DNA from: Pleurotus djamor
Taxonomy: Eukaryota > Basidiomycota > Agaricomycetes > Agaricales > Pleurotaceae
Assembly: GCA_029747585.1 (NCBI GenBank)
Contig: JAPEVF010000348.1
Span: forward strand, 1-46,394
Direction: 5' to 3'
Length of the DNA: 46,394 bases
Part shown: positions 33,086-46,057 of the stretch, one piece after another
How the letters are laid out: the number at the start of each line of letters is the position of its first letter
Numbering within the stretch: position 1 is the first letter of the stretch
Position numbers and translations under genes: made by a program
The notes under the pieces: generated by a model
The model's database searches: none
What the model saw: the letters and a program-made list of their open reading frames with translations, nothing else
What the model was told of the DNA's origin: nothing

Positions 33086-34140
33086 CTAGGCGGCTATTTT
33101 GGGGGCGAGTTTCGTTGGCTGGATATAGCCACTTTGAGCCCTCCATGTTCTCAGCCAATCCTCCGCCTTGCGTCCATTCCTCTCGTACAGGACTTGATCG
33201 AGTTGGGTCAGAGACGACATAAGCCAGAGAGGGGAAGGGTCTTGGGCGAGTTTCGGGGAACGCTTGTCGATTTGGAGCGGGGGGAGGGTTGTAAGGAGGT
33301 CCTTCAGCCGAGGAATGAGGGCGTTGGCGACTTGCAATGAGTCTTTCGAGCCGTGCTTTAGGCAGGCGTGCACGAGCATGGTACAGGAGGACAAATCTTG
33401 GGCAATTGGAGGAAGCGAGTAGACGCTATATAGAGACGCCGCCGCAATGGTATGCTCGATGGGGTACGCGGTATACAGCGAATGGAGGAGTTGTCGGGCA
33501 GATGTCAACGTCATCTTGACGCCATACCGGGGGAAGTCGCCAAAGACTTTGAGCGCAAGAAGGGGACATGCAAGCTCATCACATCGACCTAGCAGAAATC
33601 CGAAATTGTATCAGAGAATGCCCTGGCAAAAGGCCACACTTACGAGCTAAAAGGTCTCCAAAAGTTTCCCCGAAGCCCGAACCCATGTCTTTCCACTTCG
33701 GAAACAACTCAACTACGGTCTCGAGTTGGTCCTGAGTTGTCGCAAGCTGCACCAGATGCACCCATGAGCTTTTGCGAACCTTGGGTTCCACCACTTCGGG
33801 TTTCCTCCCGAGCCGGGGTGAAACGAAGGCGAAGAGCTGGTTGAACTTATCAAGACGCGCTTCCTTGGTCAATCCTCGCTTCTTGATACGCCCCGTAGCG
33901 CGAGAGGACGTCACTGTAGTGTTTTCCCCCGACGCATGGTTTTGGTGTGGTGTTTCGCCCGAGTCAAACAGGTCCTCAATTTCCGGGACTTGAGCTCTCT
34001 TCTTCAAAGCTGTCACAAACATATAGTCAAACGGCGCTCCAAAATAGATAAATCAACGGACCAGGGGCTGATACGCGTAATGTCCGTATCTGAGACCGTG
34101 CAATTTGAGCAGAGAACTGGCGAAGGACGCAACCGACCAT
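33086..34140 (-). CDS. Putative mitochondrial helical-repeat protein, unassigned
   Basis: Three exons (34140-34062, 34009-33644, 33588-33086) give 315 residues with all phases closing. The first 30 residues (MVGCVLRQFSAQIARSQIR and following) are basic, hydroxylated and lack acids, as in a mitochondrial targeting sequence. The rest is mostly helical: KFNQLFAFVSPRLGRKP, SSWVHLVQLATTQDQLETV, CPLLALKVFGDFPRYG, LTSARQLLHSLYTAYP, and ALIPRLKDLLTTLP, with spacing reminiscent of PPR or TPR-like helical hairpins. A role in mitochondrial gene expression is a guess from this appearance; I do not recognise the family. Start choice and intron 1 (52 nt, gtccgt...cag) are supported by phase. Confidence 0.65.
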
Positions 34141-35872
34141 GGCCGCGATGAAGGTAAAGTGTGACCAATAACGTGATGACCCTGTGACGCTATTGCTCAC
34201 GATGTGACTGCATGTGACCGTGACAAGTTGATTTCGCCCACATCGCTCGTTGACTGGACCTCTCATGTGCAGTGCATCTTTATCGCCAGAATCTTGCTTT
34301 TGCGCTACTTATTTGAGTTGGGTTCTCCCGCGAAATACGGACATGAACTATCTCAATCCATAACCTTCGGCAGATCTGGTTCTCTCGTTGGAAAGATAAT
34401 TGTCCGCCCCTCTTTACGACACTTCGCGTACCAAATATCAAGCTATGGGTATCTCGCTCGCTAGTGCTACTCCGAGGGCGAATGAATTCGACTTTCCAGA
34501 GAAACATTCTTGTCAATATCAGCGTGCAGCGATGAGGATCTTCAGCTGGAAACCAGCCTCCAAGACGAGAGAATCATAGTCGATCCCATCCACTGGGTTG
34601 GAAAGCAATCTCAACACGGGGGAACCCAAACCTTCTGTGTCTCTGATCATCTCTGGACTCTAACTGGACTCTTCGACGCAATCGGGCCTTGCTTGAAAGC
34701 CATGCCTCATTTTCGCACTGCGGCGCGAGTTTGTAGTACGCATTGCCTCTTCATCAGAGCGTTTGCCGACTGAAATAGAGGCTTCGATTCTTATCCTCCA
34801 TCGTTACATGCGGTCCTCCTAGCACTGTCCCAGATAAACTACGGAGGTTCTTTCCCCATCCTGTTTCCTTCATCCTAAATACTGGGATTATCAGGTGTTC
34901 AATGTGTTCATTGTTTAGGCCCTGTGGTTATCCACCAATCACAATGGGACTTCTAGGTCTGTACATCGTTTCTCTAACTGTACATCCTTGGCTCGGGATG
35001 TAAAGGAAGTTAATGTTCATAACCCAGGCTTATCTATCCTGATTCCTCTGACATCGAAGGGAGCAATTACTTACCCAACCTTTTCGTTGAGATATTGGCA
35101 TGTAGGGGAATCTGCACATCACATCACGACCATTCCTATCACCACCGGAATGAAAATCAGTTCAGGTGAGGAGAGGAAGAGAATCACATAATAGTCTCTC
35201 AGGCATGCTCAACGTTCCCTCCATTCTTTAGACCATTGTTCAACTCTTTGAGGGTACTTTGGTATCCATCAATTGCCGTTTCTGTCTTCCTCTCGCTTTC
35301 TGGTGCTGGTTGCAGCTGTCGTTTACTCACAGTGCGAATGAAGTAGCAGGGGTTGCATACTCTTTCTTCGTAAATAAATCCCCATGTGGGTATCACTTCC
35401 ACAGCACTGTGTACAACGTGATCATGCTACAAATGCAAAACGGTGACCCCGAGACGGCGGCGATGCGTTCGTGCGGTCACCGAGACGTGATGGACACGAT
35501 GAAGTCGCTTTGGTTGTCGATGTTCGGCTCATGTAACTGGTGATGTCGGTGATGGTGGCGAAAGGTCCGTCGGTGTAAGAAAAGCTTGGTAACGGCGAAA
35601 CCTGGCCTTTGCCGCTCCTTAGCCACGGACGAAAATGGCCTCCGTGTGGGCCATGTGAAAGCCCTAGGCTCTGGAAGCTGGATGAGCGAGACCTGAAAAG
35701 ACATTGAGGACATGGGAAGAATATTTTAGGTCGAAGCAGATACGTAGTTCACGATGGTGATCGTCTGCGTAACAGCATGTTATTGCCGTTGGAGTAAATA
35801 TTCCCGACTTAGAATCGTCCAGAATCTCCTGAGCCGGACCCACACTTTCTCCTCCTGACCACCACAATCACC
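34141..35872. other. 1.7 kb intergenic, divergent
   Basis: Lies between the starts of the minus-strand mitochondrial-type gene and the plus-strand receptor-like gene, so it contains both promoters. Frames up to about 90 codons occur on both strands with no domain, repeat or convincing splicing. A gene with very short exons cannot be excluded. Confidence 0.4.
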
Positions 35873-37392
35873 ATGGTCGTTGGCGTCGTCGTCCCCGTCC
35901 TCCTCGTCTCTTCGTCGTTGTTTCCACTAGTGTCGGGTTACTCCTTTAATATCCAATCCACACCCCGGCAATGCCAGAACCTTACTTTCTCGATAACTGG
36001 AGACGGCGGTCAGGGTCCTTATCGTGTCCTCGTCATTCCATTTGGTGCGACGACACTCCCCAATAACACTGAAGTTCGACGAATACAAGATATTCCGTTT
36101 GGAGATGGTCAGACGAGCGTATCCTTCCAGCTAAGGTATCCAGAGAACACTCAGTTTGTCGCTGTGGTAAGTGTTTCGTCCTGGATATCGAGGTCAAATT
36201 TGTCCTCCGTCTTCGCATGCGTGATTGAACGTTTTTGCAGGTCAGTGATGCCTCCGGTTTTGGAACTGGTGGAACCAGTGTTGCAGCAACCGTGCTTTCC
36301 GGCGATTCTTCAGGCTGCTTCGATGCTTCTCAGAACGTCTCGCCAGATTTCGTCTTCAGCATTGAACCTCCAAATCAAGTCGTTCAATGTCAGCCAACTC
36401 GTCTGTGGTGGGATAACTCAACTGTGCAGGGGTATGTGAGCCTTTCATGCTAGTTGAGTTCAGTTATTCACTCACTTCACACGATGCGTCATCAGAATCC
36501 CATCCTTCTTAGGCGTCATTCCTGGTGGACAATCATTCTCAATACCCCAAGGGTCGATAACAAATGTACCCTCGCAGGGAACTGGTTTCTCATGGACACC
36601 AAGCATCCGCGCGGGCACGACTTTGATCATTGTTGGAGGCGATAACCGTGGCGCCGGGACTGCCGGTTCCTCTCTTAACACCGTCTCAGCTGGAATCAAC
36701 CCAAGCAACGAATGTTTGAACGACAACAGTCCAAGTTCAACACCCAATTCGCCAGCAGGTGGAAGCTATCCCACAACTACAAGTGGCGCTGGGACTAGCG
36801 GTGGTAGTAGTAGTAGCGGGTGCGTTGCGTCCACCAAAATTATGGGAACTTTCATTACTAACTCAATTTCCTGAACAGAAACAACACCGGTGCGATAGTA
36901 GGCGGTGTAATCGGAGGTGTTATTGGTCTTCTCGCTCTCCTCCTTGCCCTCTTCTTCTGGCGCCGCCGCTCGCGTGCCCAAGGTTCCACCAAAGAACGCC
37001 CAGTTGACCTCTTGCAAGACGATGAAGGCGAAGCTCCCCGTGGAGAACTGCCCCAATACTATCAACCAGAACCGTATATGGTTCCCGAGCCCACCGTCCG
37101 TTCATCAAGTGATGGTCGCAGTGTCGCCGGTCAAACGGATGACAGAGGGCGCCCACTTAGCGGCGTAACGAGCACCAGCCGCAGTGGTACACCTGATATT
37201 CTTGGTTTCGGAGGTGCCGCCACCGCTAGCTCGAGTGGTAGAAAGAGTGGAATGCCCCGACCACTCCGTCCAGTCAACATCATTCAACACGAAGACGCTG
37301 GTCCTAGCGAAGCGCCTAAAGACGAAGAACCTGAAACCGTCGAACTACCACCAGCGTACACAAACATCAGATCCTCAACACCTGTCTCATAA
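35873..37392 (+). CDS. Single-pass receptor-like membrane protein
   Basis: Four exons (35873-36166, 36241-36431, 36496-36819, 36879-37392) give 440 residues, phases closing. A signal peptide (MVVGVVVPVLLVSSSLFPLVSG) is followed by an extracellular domain with beta-strand character and several cysteines: RQCQNLTFSITGDGGQGPY, SVSFQLRYPENTQFVAV, VVQCQPTRLWWDNS and GFSWTPSIRAGTTLIIVGG. A Ser/Thr/Gly-rich stalk leads to a transmembrane helix (AIVGGVIGGVIGLLALLLALFFW), a stop-transfer RRRSR and an acidic, Pro-rich cytoplasmic tail of about 140 residues (including ELPPAYTN). The layout resembles basidiomycete surface sensors with Mid2/Wsc-like topology, but the extracellular domain is not recognised and a sensor role is inference. 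Confidence 0.8.
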
Positions 37393-38463
37393 AATCGCAG
37401 ATTCAGAACACCATCCCATCACCTATCATGCCCGCATCTACGCCCAATGGTTCTCTAATTCCATACTCATGAAATGCTACACTCATGGCCTTTTCGATTT
37501 CTTTGAATTCATCCAACATCAATCCATCCCTGTGTAGACTAAAAATACCTTTCGGCTCAGCAATTCGATTTCGTTTTCTCTGCCCATCGCAACGTCCTCC
37601 CATCTCTGAAGCGCCCACCAGGCGTGGCAGTGGAGTCGGGTGTGGACTACATAGGAGCCGAGTATTCGTTCTGCTAGCCCTTCGCTTCATGAACCCCACT
37701 CGACGGGAGAAGGTGCGGAGGGGGAGACAACTCTCCAACAAGTGGCGTGGATACTCGTGGAGTGTTCTATCGCTTTCTCCTCTTCCACTCCTTTTCCTCT
37801 TCGTTCCCCCTTGTCATTCCCTTCTCCCGTTCATGTTTTATCCTATCTTATTTCATACATGGACCTTTCTGCTGGTTTGGTTTTGCTTACTGGGTTATGT
37901 CCTTCTCCGTTCCTCTCTATTATTGCATCGCTCTTGCAAGTCACCATTACCTCCATCTCCTCCTCCAACGCTTCATTACTTTAAATTCCACGTAGTCTGT
38001 CACAAAGACTTTCTTTTGCTTTTATCATCCAATTAGATTGAATCATTGGACTTTCGTGTTTACGACAACCTTGCATATGTATCCGCTTCACGCCAAACCT
38101 GCTCACGTTCATTGACCAGCTTTGCCAGTCAGACACGCATACTGGAAGTATGTTGCCGCTTAACCCCTTGCTTACGAACTCGGGGACAAATCACCATTCA
38201 AAACCGATCATAGTTTCTGAAACTCGACAGGGAGAAACGGGGAGTCGACTACATTCCAAGGGCACAAGAGCGAAAGATAACGAGAACTGCTGTAGGAGAT
38301 GATCGCGTGAACAATTGGTTGTGGAAGGTAGGACGCGGAAGCGAGAATACATACCACATCTATGTCCGTCAAGAATTAAGGGAGGGATTACAGGAATCGG
38401 TCCGGCCATGACTTGACAGCCGCCTCCAGGTCGAACTTGTGCAACACTCCTCACGCTGCCCCC
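37393..38463. other. 1.07 kb intergenic with pyrimidine-rich tract
   Basis: After the stop, 37480-38000 is unusually rich in C and T on the plus strand, giving overlapping open frames in several phases (up to 183 codons) that read as leucine, serine and proline runs. This looks like a composition artefact or 3' UTR, not protein. The last 100 bases should be the promoter of the next gene. Confidence 0.5.
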
Positions 38464-40203
38464 ATGGAACTTGCAGACTTTCAGCGACTTTCTTTGTACG
38501 TGGTATCCTTATCGTCACTATTATAAATAGATGGTTACTCTGCCGCAGACCATTACCGCTGGCTCAGACGTACCAGCCCCAGTTCAAAGACCCCTCACCA
38601 TCCTTGTTGTACCGTTGCCGATATCTCCTCCTCTCTCTCGCAATATGGCCGACATTAGTGGCCATCTTCGTTTTTGATCAGCCTGAAAAGACCAAACGTT
38701 ACGACAATATTCCTTTTATCTTCCTGTGAGTCCCCCTATTGTATCACAAACCCCATCTTTTCACAACCTGCCGTCGTAGCCTACTTCTAGCCCTTGTGGC
38801 AGTCATATTTTATAGGGCTCACTTTTCAGACAAGCGGGTTACTGAAGCCATCTCACTATGGACTCGAGTTTCTCACTCCATTGCGTACTTGACGATATAT
38901 ATCTCTGCTGGTCTGTGGTTACAAGCTTTGCCATCTACGAATATGCTGCCGCTTACATCCCTCTTTCAGACCTGCGGCATTCCAACCGACCTCAATCCGT
39001 AGCGCACCAGCTTGAAACAACGGTCGTTGGTATATTAGAAGAGTTGACCGTCACTTTGGGGATCTGCAAACGTCCTGAAATTCGCCCTGCAGTCCCGAAC
39101 AACGATGATGCCTCAGTCCAACCTGTGAGCCTATGATTTTCCCGCCTTTGTGATACAATTCATTTACACAGACTATCCCTCAGGGAGTGGTTGCAGAAGG
39201 ACCGTTACAAGAGATTCCACCCATCCTTCAACAGCTTGCTTCTTACAAGAGTGGTTGCTTCCCCCAGATCCCATCAACAAGAGCTCCCGGCATGAGTGAT
39301 GAAGCCCAGAAGCTACTGTCAAAGCTTGTATGCTGCCTTCATTTCATGCGTCATCAATACTTACTTGGCCTCAAGAAAACAACCCTCTCCCAGGCGAGAG
39401 ATAGCACTGAGTTGAATCAGGACTTCCGTGCGGGTAAGATTGCTCGCTTAGTCGCTTGGCGATACAGTCTTTTTGAACATTCTGCCTCAGAGCAATGCGA
39501 AGCCGAGATAGTCACATTAGAGACCTACCTTGACAACTTGGCGTGGTTCCTACCTTCGCAGTTAGTCGCCATGCTCAAGTTACTCGCATGTATATCCGTC
39601 TTGACAACTCATGAACCCAGGTATATCGCTCAATCATGGGTCTTCGCAGCATTATTCTGCTTCGGAATGGTTTGTCTTCTGTCTCATCCCCCTTTCATCT
39701 CTTTCCTCAACGACGAAACAGCCGCTTTCATTTCCAAATGAAGGCTGGTTTCTTGTACCAGGGACGCTGATCGTGGTATGCCCAACATATTCACTCGCCC
39801 GGGAGACTAACCTATTCTCCTCTCTAGTCGGGGACGCTCATTCTTTTCTTGGTACATTCGGATGACAATGAGCGTACGCAATCCTCACACCTCCATCATG
39901 CGAAAACTCACTCAAGTACTCCCCTCTTCCCGCTCAGATTTAGTCAACCTTTGTCCGTATATCTTTATTTGTGTCATGGCTCCCATCATCCTAACTGTCT
40001 CCCCAGGTAACAAACCATGCGGATTGGCTTCTATCGATAACGCACCTGCAACACTTCCGGAATCCCGAGTCCTTGCGGCCCTCTATCATCGACCCCAAGT
40101 AATCGACTCGTTCTTCCGCAGCTGGCAATCGTTCCGTGCAATGTTACCCGAGAGAAAGACCAAGGAAGCCACTAATGAGGCATCTAAATCTACTTCTGTT
40201 TGA
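38464..40203 (+). CDS. Multi-span membrane protein, unassigned
   Basis: Eight exons close to 417 residues: 38464-38495, 38549-38725, 38816-38910, 38970-39124, 39172-39669, 39722-39775, 39828-39873 and 40007-40203. A short N-terminus (MELADFQRLSL) leads to hydrophobic segments: YLLLSLAIWPTLVAIFVF, IAYLTIYISA, QLVAMLKLLACISVL, WVFAALFCFGM and VPGTLIVSGTLILFLV. Between them lies a long hydrophilic region with helical stretches (ETTVVGILEELTVTLGI, KLLSKLVCCLHFMRHQYL). The tail ends with RVLAALYHRP and FFRSWQSFRAMLPERK. I do not recognise the family. It is probably an internal-membrane protein; the regular phases argue it is a real gene. Confidence 0.6.
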
Positions 40204-40554
40204 AAGAGCTCAGTCTGTAGTCTATTCAATGGCCAACATTTGGCCCCCTCCAATATTGTATAAATAGATGTGTATATCCATTCATCACCATTCGAGATGA
40301 AAATAATACGTTCCTGGAATCCAGTGCCTGGTAGGCATCGATATGACATGGTCAAGCCAAAGGGAATGGGTACCGCGGTAAATTGAGAGCAGAAAGAGAA
40401 CTAGATAAACTGCCACACAGTGTATCCATCTAGTGAGAACCAAAGGTTAAGGATAGCAAAGCAACCTCAAGATGAATCAGGAGGGTAGCGGAAAAAATCT
40501 TCATCGCGAATAACGACACCATGCCTAGAGCTAATGAATATGGAAACTCTAAAG
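40204..40554. other. Convergent spacer
   Basis: About 350 bases between the 3' ends of the membrane protein gene and F-box gene C. Only UTR-like sequence is seen. Confidence 0.5.
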
Positions 40555-43177
40555 TCAAGCTCCAAGATGAACGCACTTCGATTTCAAATGAGATCGCATG
40601 CCGTTGAACGATGTCTTCACAACTGGTAATGGGTTTGGCTGTTTGAGTGCCTTCTCTGGGTCAGGAGTGGCGGGGTTCCAAGGGTCATCAATCAGGAGCT
40701 CCCGGCTCTGAGTACAATGTCTGCATCCCAGAATTTTCAGGTCCTGTTCTTCCTTGCCTAGAGGTCCCTTGCCATAGAAGAGTCTCTTTGTTAGGCCAAC
40801 TTGTCGAGGATGCTTCAATAAATCGGGAGCTTGATAAGAGGGAAGTAGGGTAACCGTCATGGCATCGTGTCGGTGTGCATGTTCAGCCTGCAAAACGGTG
40901 GTTAATGAATGGCCCGAGAATGTGCAGGTTGAGGGTGCTGAGATCGTACTATGTCTTTGAAGCCCAAAACAATGGCCGCATCACATGAGCCACAAAGAAA
41001 GAGGTCCCCTTTGTCGTGTGGAGGTTTATGTGTTCCAAAGGGTCCATCAAAATCGACAGGTAGTATTTGCTTGATCGCGTTTTGAGCCTATAACCGCCAT
41101 TCGATATTATAGGATCCCAACGGGTACACCATAGTCTTACCTTGGTGTCAACTTGGAACCACTTGGCATCCCAGAGTGTCTTGCTCTTCTTCGGAACGTA
41201 CGGGCAAGTATGCTCGCAGGCTTCTTTGAAGGTCAAGCTACGAGGCGTGACGATGACTGACAGGTTTCGATCCAGGTTCGATTCGCATCGAGTGCAAAGA
41301 AATCTAACATTGGGTCTCTCCACGGGGTGGACCGCCTTCTTAGTGAGTGGTTTCCACCCAGCGACGCCGATCAAAGCACCAAGATCATTTCTGGCTTTGT
41401 CGACCCATTCGTTGAGTTGACTCTCCAGCAACTTATGGATCATACCGTCTGATTTGAGGCGAGGTCCGTAGTCGAAATCGGCATCGGGTGACAATTGGGC
41501 AAGTGAGGTGATTACGGGCAAGGATTTGAAGACGGAAAAGTTGGGGAACACCCTGCCAGCATTCTTCGGGAGCGAACGCAAACGAGTGTAATGTGTTGAA
41601 ACTGCTTGCGCGAGCTTTTCTTGAGAAGCTTTGACTCGTTTCAAGCGCCGTTCTTCCAACCTAGCTGCCATTTCACTTTCCACATCACCACGTATTCTAT
41701 CGAAGTCTGTAAGAGGCTAGCGATCAGATGGAAAGCTGACCACGAACAAGAAAAGCTTGCCTTTGGAGCTGATGACCTCGAAGTTACGTGTCTTGAATTC
41801 GAGCAACGACGCAAACGATTTACACGTTTTCAAAACCCAGACATCCCAACTGTGGAATGCTGCCTGCCGTTTAGCACTACGAGCGTATAGCGCGCCATGC
41901 TTCCGTTGAGTAGGGATATTAAAGGGTGAAACTACTCACAAATCTTTGTTTTGCTTTCGGATTGTGTTGCGAAGTAGCCGATACTCCTGTACCCAGTCCC
42001 AGAGGTTCACATAGAACTATGATGCGCCAGAGAACAAGCAGATATTGAGTTTGATAATGAGAAAAACGAAACGGATACATACCTTCATATGGGTTCGATT
42101 TGAGGTTTCCACCGCGTCCCCCTGTCAAGGATATATCAACACTTTGCGGATGGTGGAGGAGGTCACGCCTCGGAGCATACGGCTATGTGGGCGAGTGAAG
42201 CATTCAGCAACCATTCGGCCTCGGATTTTGGCGTGTTGCCTTGTGTGGGTATCCAAGTTGAACCAGTATGACTGGAAAAAAACCAATAGGTAGCTAAAGG
42301 GATACATTAGCTGGTCGTCTGAGTGTTTATGAATGATGTGGGGCACTGACGACGGGGTTCGGGTTCAACTATGAGAGGGTATCAATAATGGCATGTTATG
42401 GAGTGGATCTCGAGCGATGCACTCACGGAAGCACGCGGCCGTCTCGGCCTTTATAGGCCAGTCGATGAAATGTGAGAGACCGCCTTCGCCGAATGTGCGA
42501 TAACAATTGACGAGACGATACTTTTTGCTGGGGAAGATGTCAGCTTTTCGTCTGTTCCATCAAGCAAGAAAAGGAAACCAACTCAAGTTCTTTGCAACAC
42601 TCTGGCTGAAAGATGATGAAATCGTTGGGTGAGTTTGATGACTCTCCCCGAATCTGCCACTCACCCCGAAACAGAATCGAACTTTCAGAGAAAAGGAAGC
42701 ATATGGTTCAGAGACATGACATTTACAAAACTTGATAAGGTCAAGGTTGTTAATGGAAGAAATGACCAAACATATTGTGAATCGTACATCGCATGGGCCA
42801 TAGTCGAAGGCCAGTGCTGCATACGACGCCTCCGTATAGATAGGCAAAGGGTCAGGCATCGGTATTGGTTTCGTATTCTTCCGCACACTCCTCCATATAA
42901 ATGCGTTGCCTTCGAACAATAGGGTGGAACATAGGTGCCTGCTACATCGAGCAACCGCAAGCAAATCCTTCGGGGAAGCACAATTCATGAGGATAGCTGC
43001 AAGAATTTCCAACGGTAGGGTTCCAAAAAGGCATCGTCTCTGCGTCGCTTTCTTCTTCCCATAGTTCCTTTTCCTCTCAGTCCTCCGTCGTTTCGCTGAG
43101 GGGCCTGTGGTTTCAGCTTCGTACTGATTATCAGCGCTCGGTACAGAGTTTACAGCAGCGTCGGATCCCGTGTTCAT
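40555..43177 (-). CDS. F-box protein C, multi-exon type with Cys/His-rich C-terminus
   Basis: Starts at the ATG at 43177. Exons 43177-42788, 42730-42665, 42605-42583 and 42527-42427 join in phase, and further exons continue to the stop near 40555. A basic N-terminus with a nuclear-signal-like KRRRTERKR precedes the F-box (GTLPLEILAAILMNCASPK, then LAVARCSRHLC and FIWRSVRKN). Then come TEASYAALAFDYGPC, a Cys-rich CFGPECCKEL, YRLVNCYRTFGE, long helical stretches (EKLAQAVSTHYTRLRSL, LLESQLNEWVDKARNDL), and C-terminal Cys/His pairs (FLCTRCESN, CEHTCPY, LCGSCD, AEHAHRHD, CRHC) that could bind zinc. The family is different from F-box A and B. It is likely an SCF receptor with unknown target. The middle exon boundaries (42400-41690) were only partly resolved. 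Confidence 0.75.
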
Positions 43178-43640
43178 GCTGCGCGAATCGTTTGAGATTG
43201 AAAAGCACTACCTGTGAGGATTGGTGTGGCCAGTGGTACAAGTGCAGGATACAAGTGGGCGCTTGAGCCACTATCGTGCATACTGGAAGAGCGCAATTTC
43301 GCACGCCTGCCTGGAGTCAACAAAGATACTTCTAAGAACAGACAGGTTACAGATAGGTATGAGGGATTTTGAGGCTCAGTGTTTTCCAGACAGAATACTG
43401 AGGGTATACTGGCACGAATTTCGAAGACAGTGTTATCGCGAGTATGAGTAAATGCGGACAAACTACTCTGAATGGAAAACAAAGGTCGGGCGCGAGGGTG
43501 GGATGGATCCCGAGTCATGTGTATCGGTAACGCGTCGGGAGTGCCTGGTAGTGGTGCGAGATAGTTACGGTGGATGCGTTGGTGGCATGGAGAGTCAGGA
43601 GGTAAGTCCTCGGAGCACGTTTGTTATCGAAGTTCGAAGT
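43178..43640. other. Spacer between F-box genes C and D
   Basis: About 460 bases upstream of F-box C and downstream of F-box D. It presumably holds the promoter of C. No gene was recognised. Confidence 0.45.
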
Positions 43641-46057
43641 TTAAGCTTCGGGTCCCGCTTCCAACCCTGCTGATATACGAAAATAATCCTCATCTCGAAT
43701 GTCACGGACGCCATGCCTGGGAGGAAATAATTTCAATTTTCGAAAATTTGAAACCAGAAGGAGATGAGGGACTGACTTTGTCTGAAGGTGACACCTCATC
43801 CCATTGAAAGAGAACACAACGGGGTTCCTCTTTCTGGCGTCCGACTTTGTCGACCGCCGGGGTGGTGATATCGGATGATCGTTGATTGAATTTGTGGGAA
43901 CGTCTCGTGCCTCAGTCTCCATTATGCCAGTCCCGGGGACAGACGGGCGAGCCTGGGCGCAATGTCTGCAAGCCAAATCTTTCACGTCCCGAGCTTTCTT
44001 GGCCGCGGGTCCGTTTCCACCAAAGAGTTTCTTAGTGAGGCCCCTTTCAATAGGGTGTACCAATATGGATGTAGCCTCTTCATGAGGGAGTTGGACAACG
44101 TCCATATCGTCATGTCGATGGGCATGTTCGGCCTGCGAAGAGATAAGTAAAATTGGATGAAAACGATGGAAACACATTCACAATATCTTGCAAGCCCATG
44201 ATTATGCGAGCCTCACATGAGTTACACGCGTATATGTCCCCGAGCTGGTGGTTTTGGATGAAATAAGCTATCGCTTTATGGCTATGATATTGCGAAGGCA
44301 GAGCTTTTCTAATCGCTATTTTTGCCTGTCAAAAGCCGTGAATCAAGGAAGGGAAGGCAAGAGAAGAAGGAATCAACTTTGACATCCACTTGGAACCAAC
44401 TGACAGACCACGTCCTATTTTGACCGAGCTGGCTTGCGTATGGACAACTATGAGCGCAGGCTGATTTGAATGTGAGACTGTGTGGCCTCATTTGCTCGCC
44501 TGGTCGACAGTGCGCTTCGCAGAGGGTGCATAGAAAGCGGACATCAAGCTGTTCAACTGGATGAATGGCCTGCGTAGCAGATGTACAGTCCAGGCCAAGA
44601 AGAGAAGCCAAATCGCGGCGCGCTTTGTCCTCCCATTGTTTTAGATCATTGATTATCATAGTGCGAAGGAGTGAATCTGATCGGAACCGAGACTGATAGT
44701 CCATCTTCGCATCTGGGGTGAGATTCGTTATCGACTGGATGGATGGGAGAGTCTTGAAGGTTGCGAAATTGGGGAAGATCGTGTCAGTGTGCTTCTTGAG
44801 TGATCGCAGGCGGTTGTAATAAGCGTCTATCGCGAGAGCGGCTGCTTTGCTGTTTTCTTCAATTCGGTGCGCCCTTTTGCTTTCTAGTTTTACGAGCATC
44901 TCTGCCTGGATATTATCACTGCGACGACGCAGGTCTACCGAGATCGTGAGGGTAGCTTCCTCGCGGAGGAGTGGGTAAACATACCTTCATCAGTAACAAG
45001 CGATGCGTCGTTGAGTTTCAGGGAAAGGAGGGACTTGATGGTCTTGCACGATTGGAAAATTTCGTAGTTACACCCGTGCTGACGAGCCCGTGAACGGATA
45101 CTAAGATGACGGGTAAGGTTATGCCTATGCAACCTGGGATAAACGCACAAAGAGTTGTTGGTCGATTCTACCTCACCGAGTACCCTCCGTCGTCCAAAAT
45201 ACCACGCATACACACTGGCATAGAACTAGAGAAATGTTGCAGGTGTATGTGAGAGGGAAGAACGAACCCACCACCATGGAAACTCCTCGCTGTGCACACT
45301 CATTGTCGATGCTCTGCGCATGACATTGTAAGCTCAATCTCAAAAGAGCAGCGAAGATAGACCAACCTTCATCAAACTGTCTAAACGTGATTCACGCACA
45401 GCGTCCTCAACCTCTCGAACAAGTTCTCTCAACTCGTTGCGGTCCACATATACACGAATCGATGCTACACGCAATGTTAGTAAGAATCACCCATGGCAGT
45501 TAGGGAACACGAACACGCTCTGCCTGTGCGCTCTTGATGAAGAGGTTAGAAAAAGAGTCAGTCCTCTGATGGAATTTGCGCTAAAAATTAACAAACCAAA
45601 GCAAGTACTAGTCTCAGAGGAAATCAACCACTCCTTTAAGGATTCTCTGATCTCAGCTGGCACCTGAGGATATTCTTCTAGACGAAGGCGGCAGAAGCGC
45701 TGGCTAATTCAACTTGAGAAGGCTTTCACGCGCAGGATCCAACAAGGGCACGTACGCGAGNTTTTTCGCTGCAATCAGGCTATTTTAGGTGAGAATTCGG
45801 GAAGGCAAGAGGAGTGGCGTCAGCGTACTTGGAAGCAAAACCGCACTCGGAGCGAATAAGATGCATACGGCGCGGTGAGGGGTCTGTTGCAGAACTACTT
45901 CCACGAGCGACTCAGTATACAGTAGGCATCTCATTATATGTGATCCCTGACTTACATCGCAAGGGCCTCCGTCGAAAACAAAAGCCGCGTATGCTGATTC
46001 CGTGAAGTGTGGTAATGGTTCAGGCATCGGGTAATGAAAGCTAAACTTTCGAACATA
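43641..46057 (-). pseudogene. F-box gene D, paralogue of C, interrupted at its 5' end
   Basis: Downstream parts align with gene C: FTESAYAAFVFDGGPC (near 45970), NELRELVREVEDAVRESR, AYYNRLRSLKKHTDTIFPN, MIINDLKQWEDKARRDLAS, HPVEQLDVRFLCTLCEA, CAHSCPY, CNSCEA, GLTKKLFGGNG, CRHC and FSFNGMRCH. Upstream of VRK (about 46050), where gene C has its F-box, the sequence turns into repetitive TCACAC-rich DNA and then an unrelated frame. So the F-box exon is missing from the window. Most likely a transposon has split the gene; the missing piece may lie beyond the edge. A stop follows LLKLN around 45710, and an N lies at 45761. The exact 3' end is uncertain. Confidence 0.6.

Noticed and set aside
37485..38036. 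183-codon plus-strand frame with overlapping open frames in other phases
   Set aside because: The tract is very pyrimidine-rich, so stops are rare in several frames. The translation is Ser/Leu/Pro runs with no domain, and it follows directly after a stop codon as a 3' UTR would.
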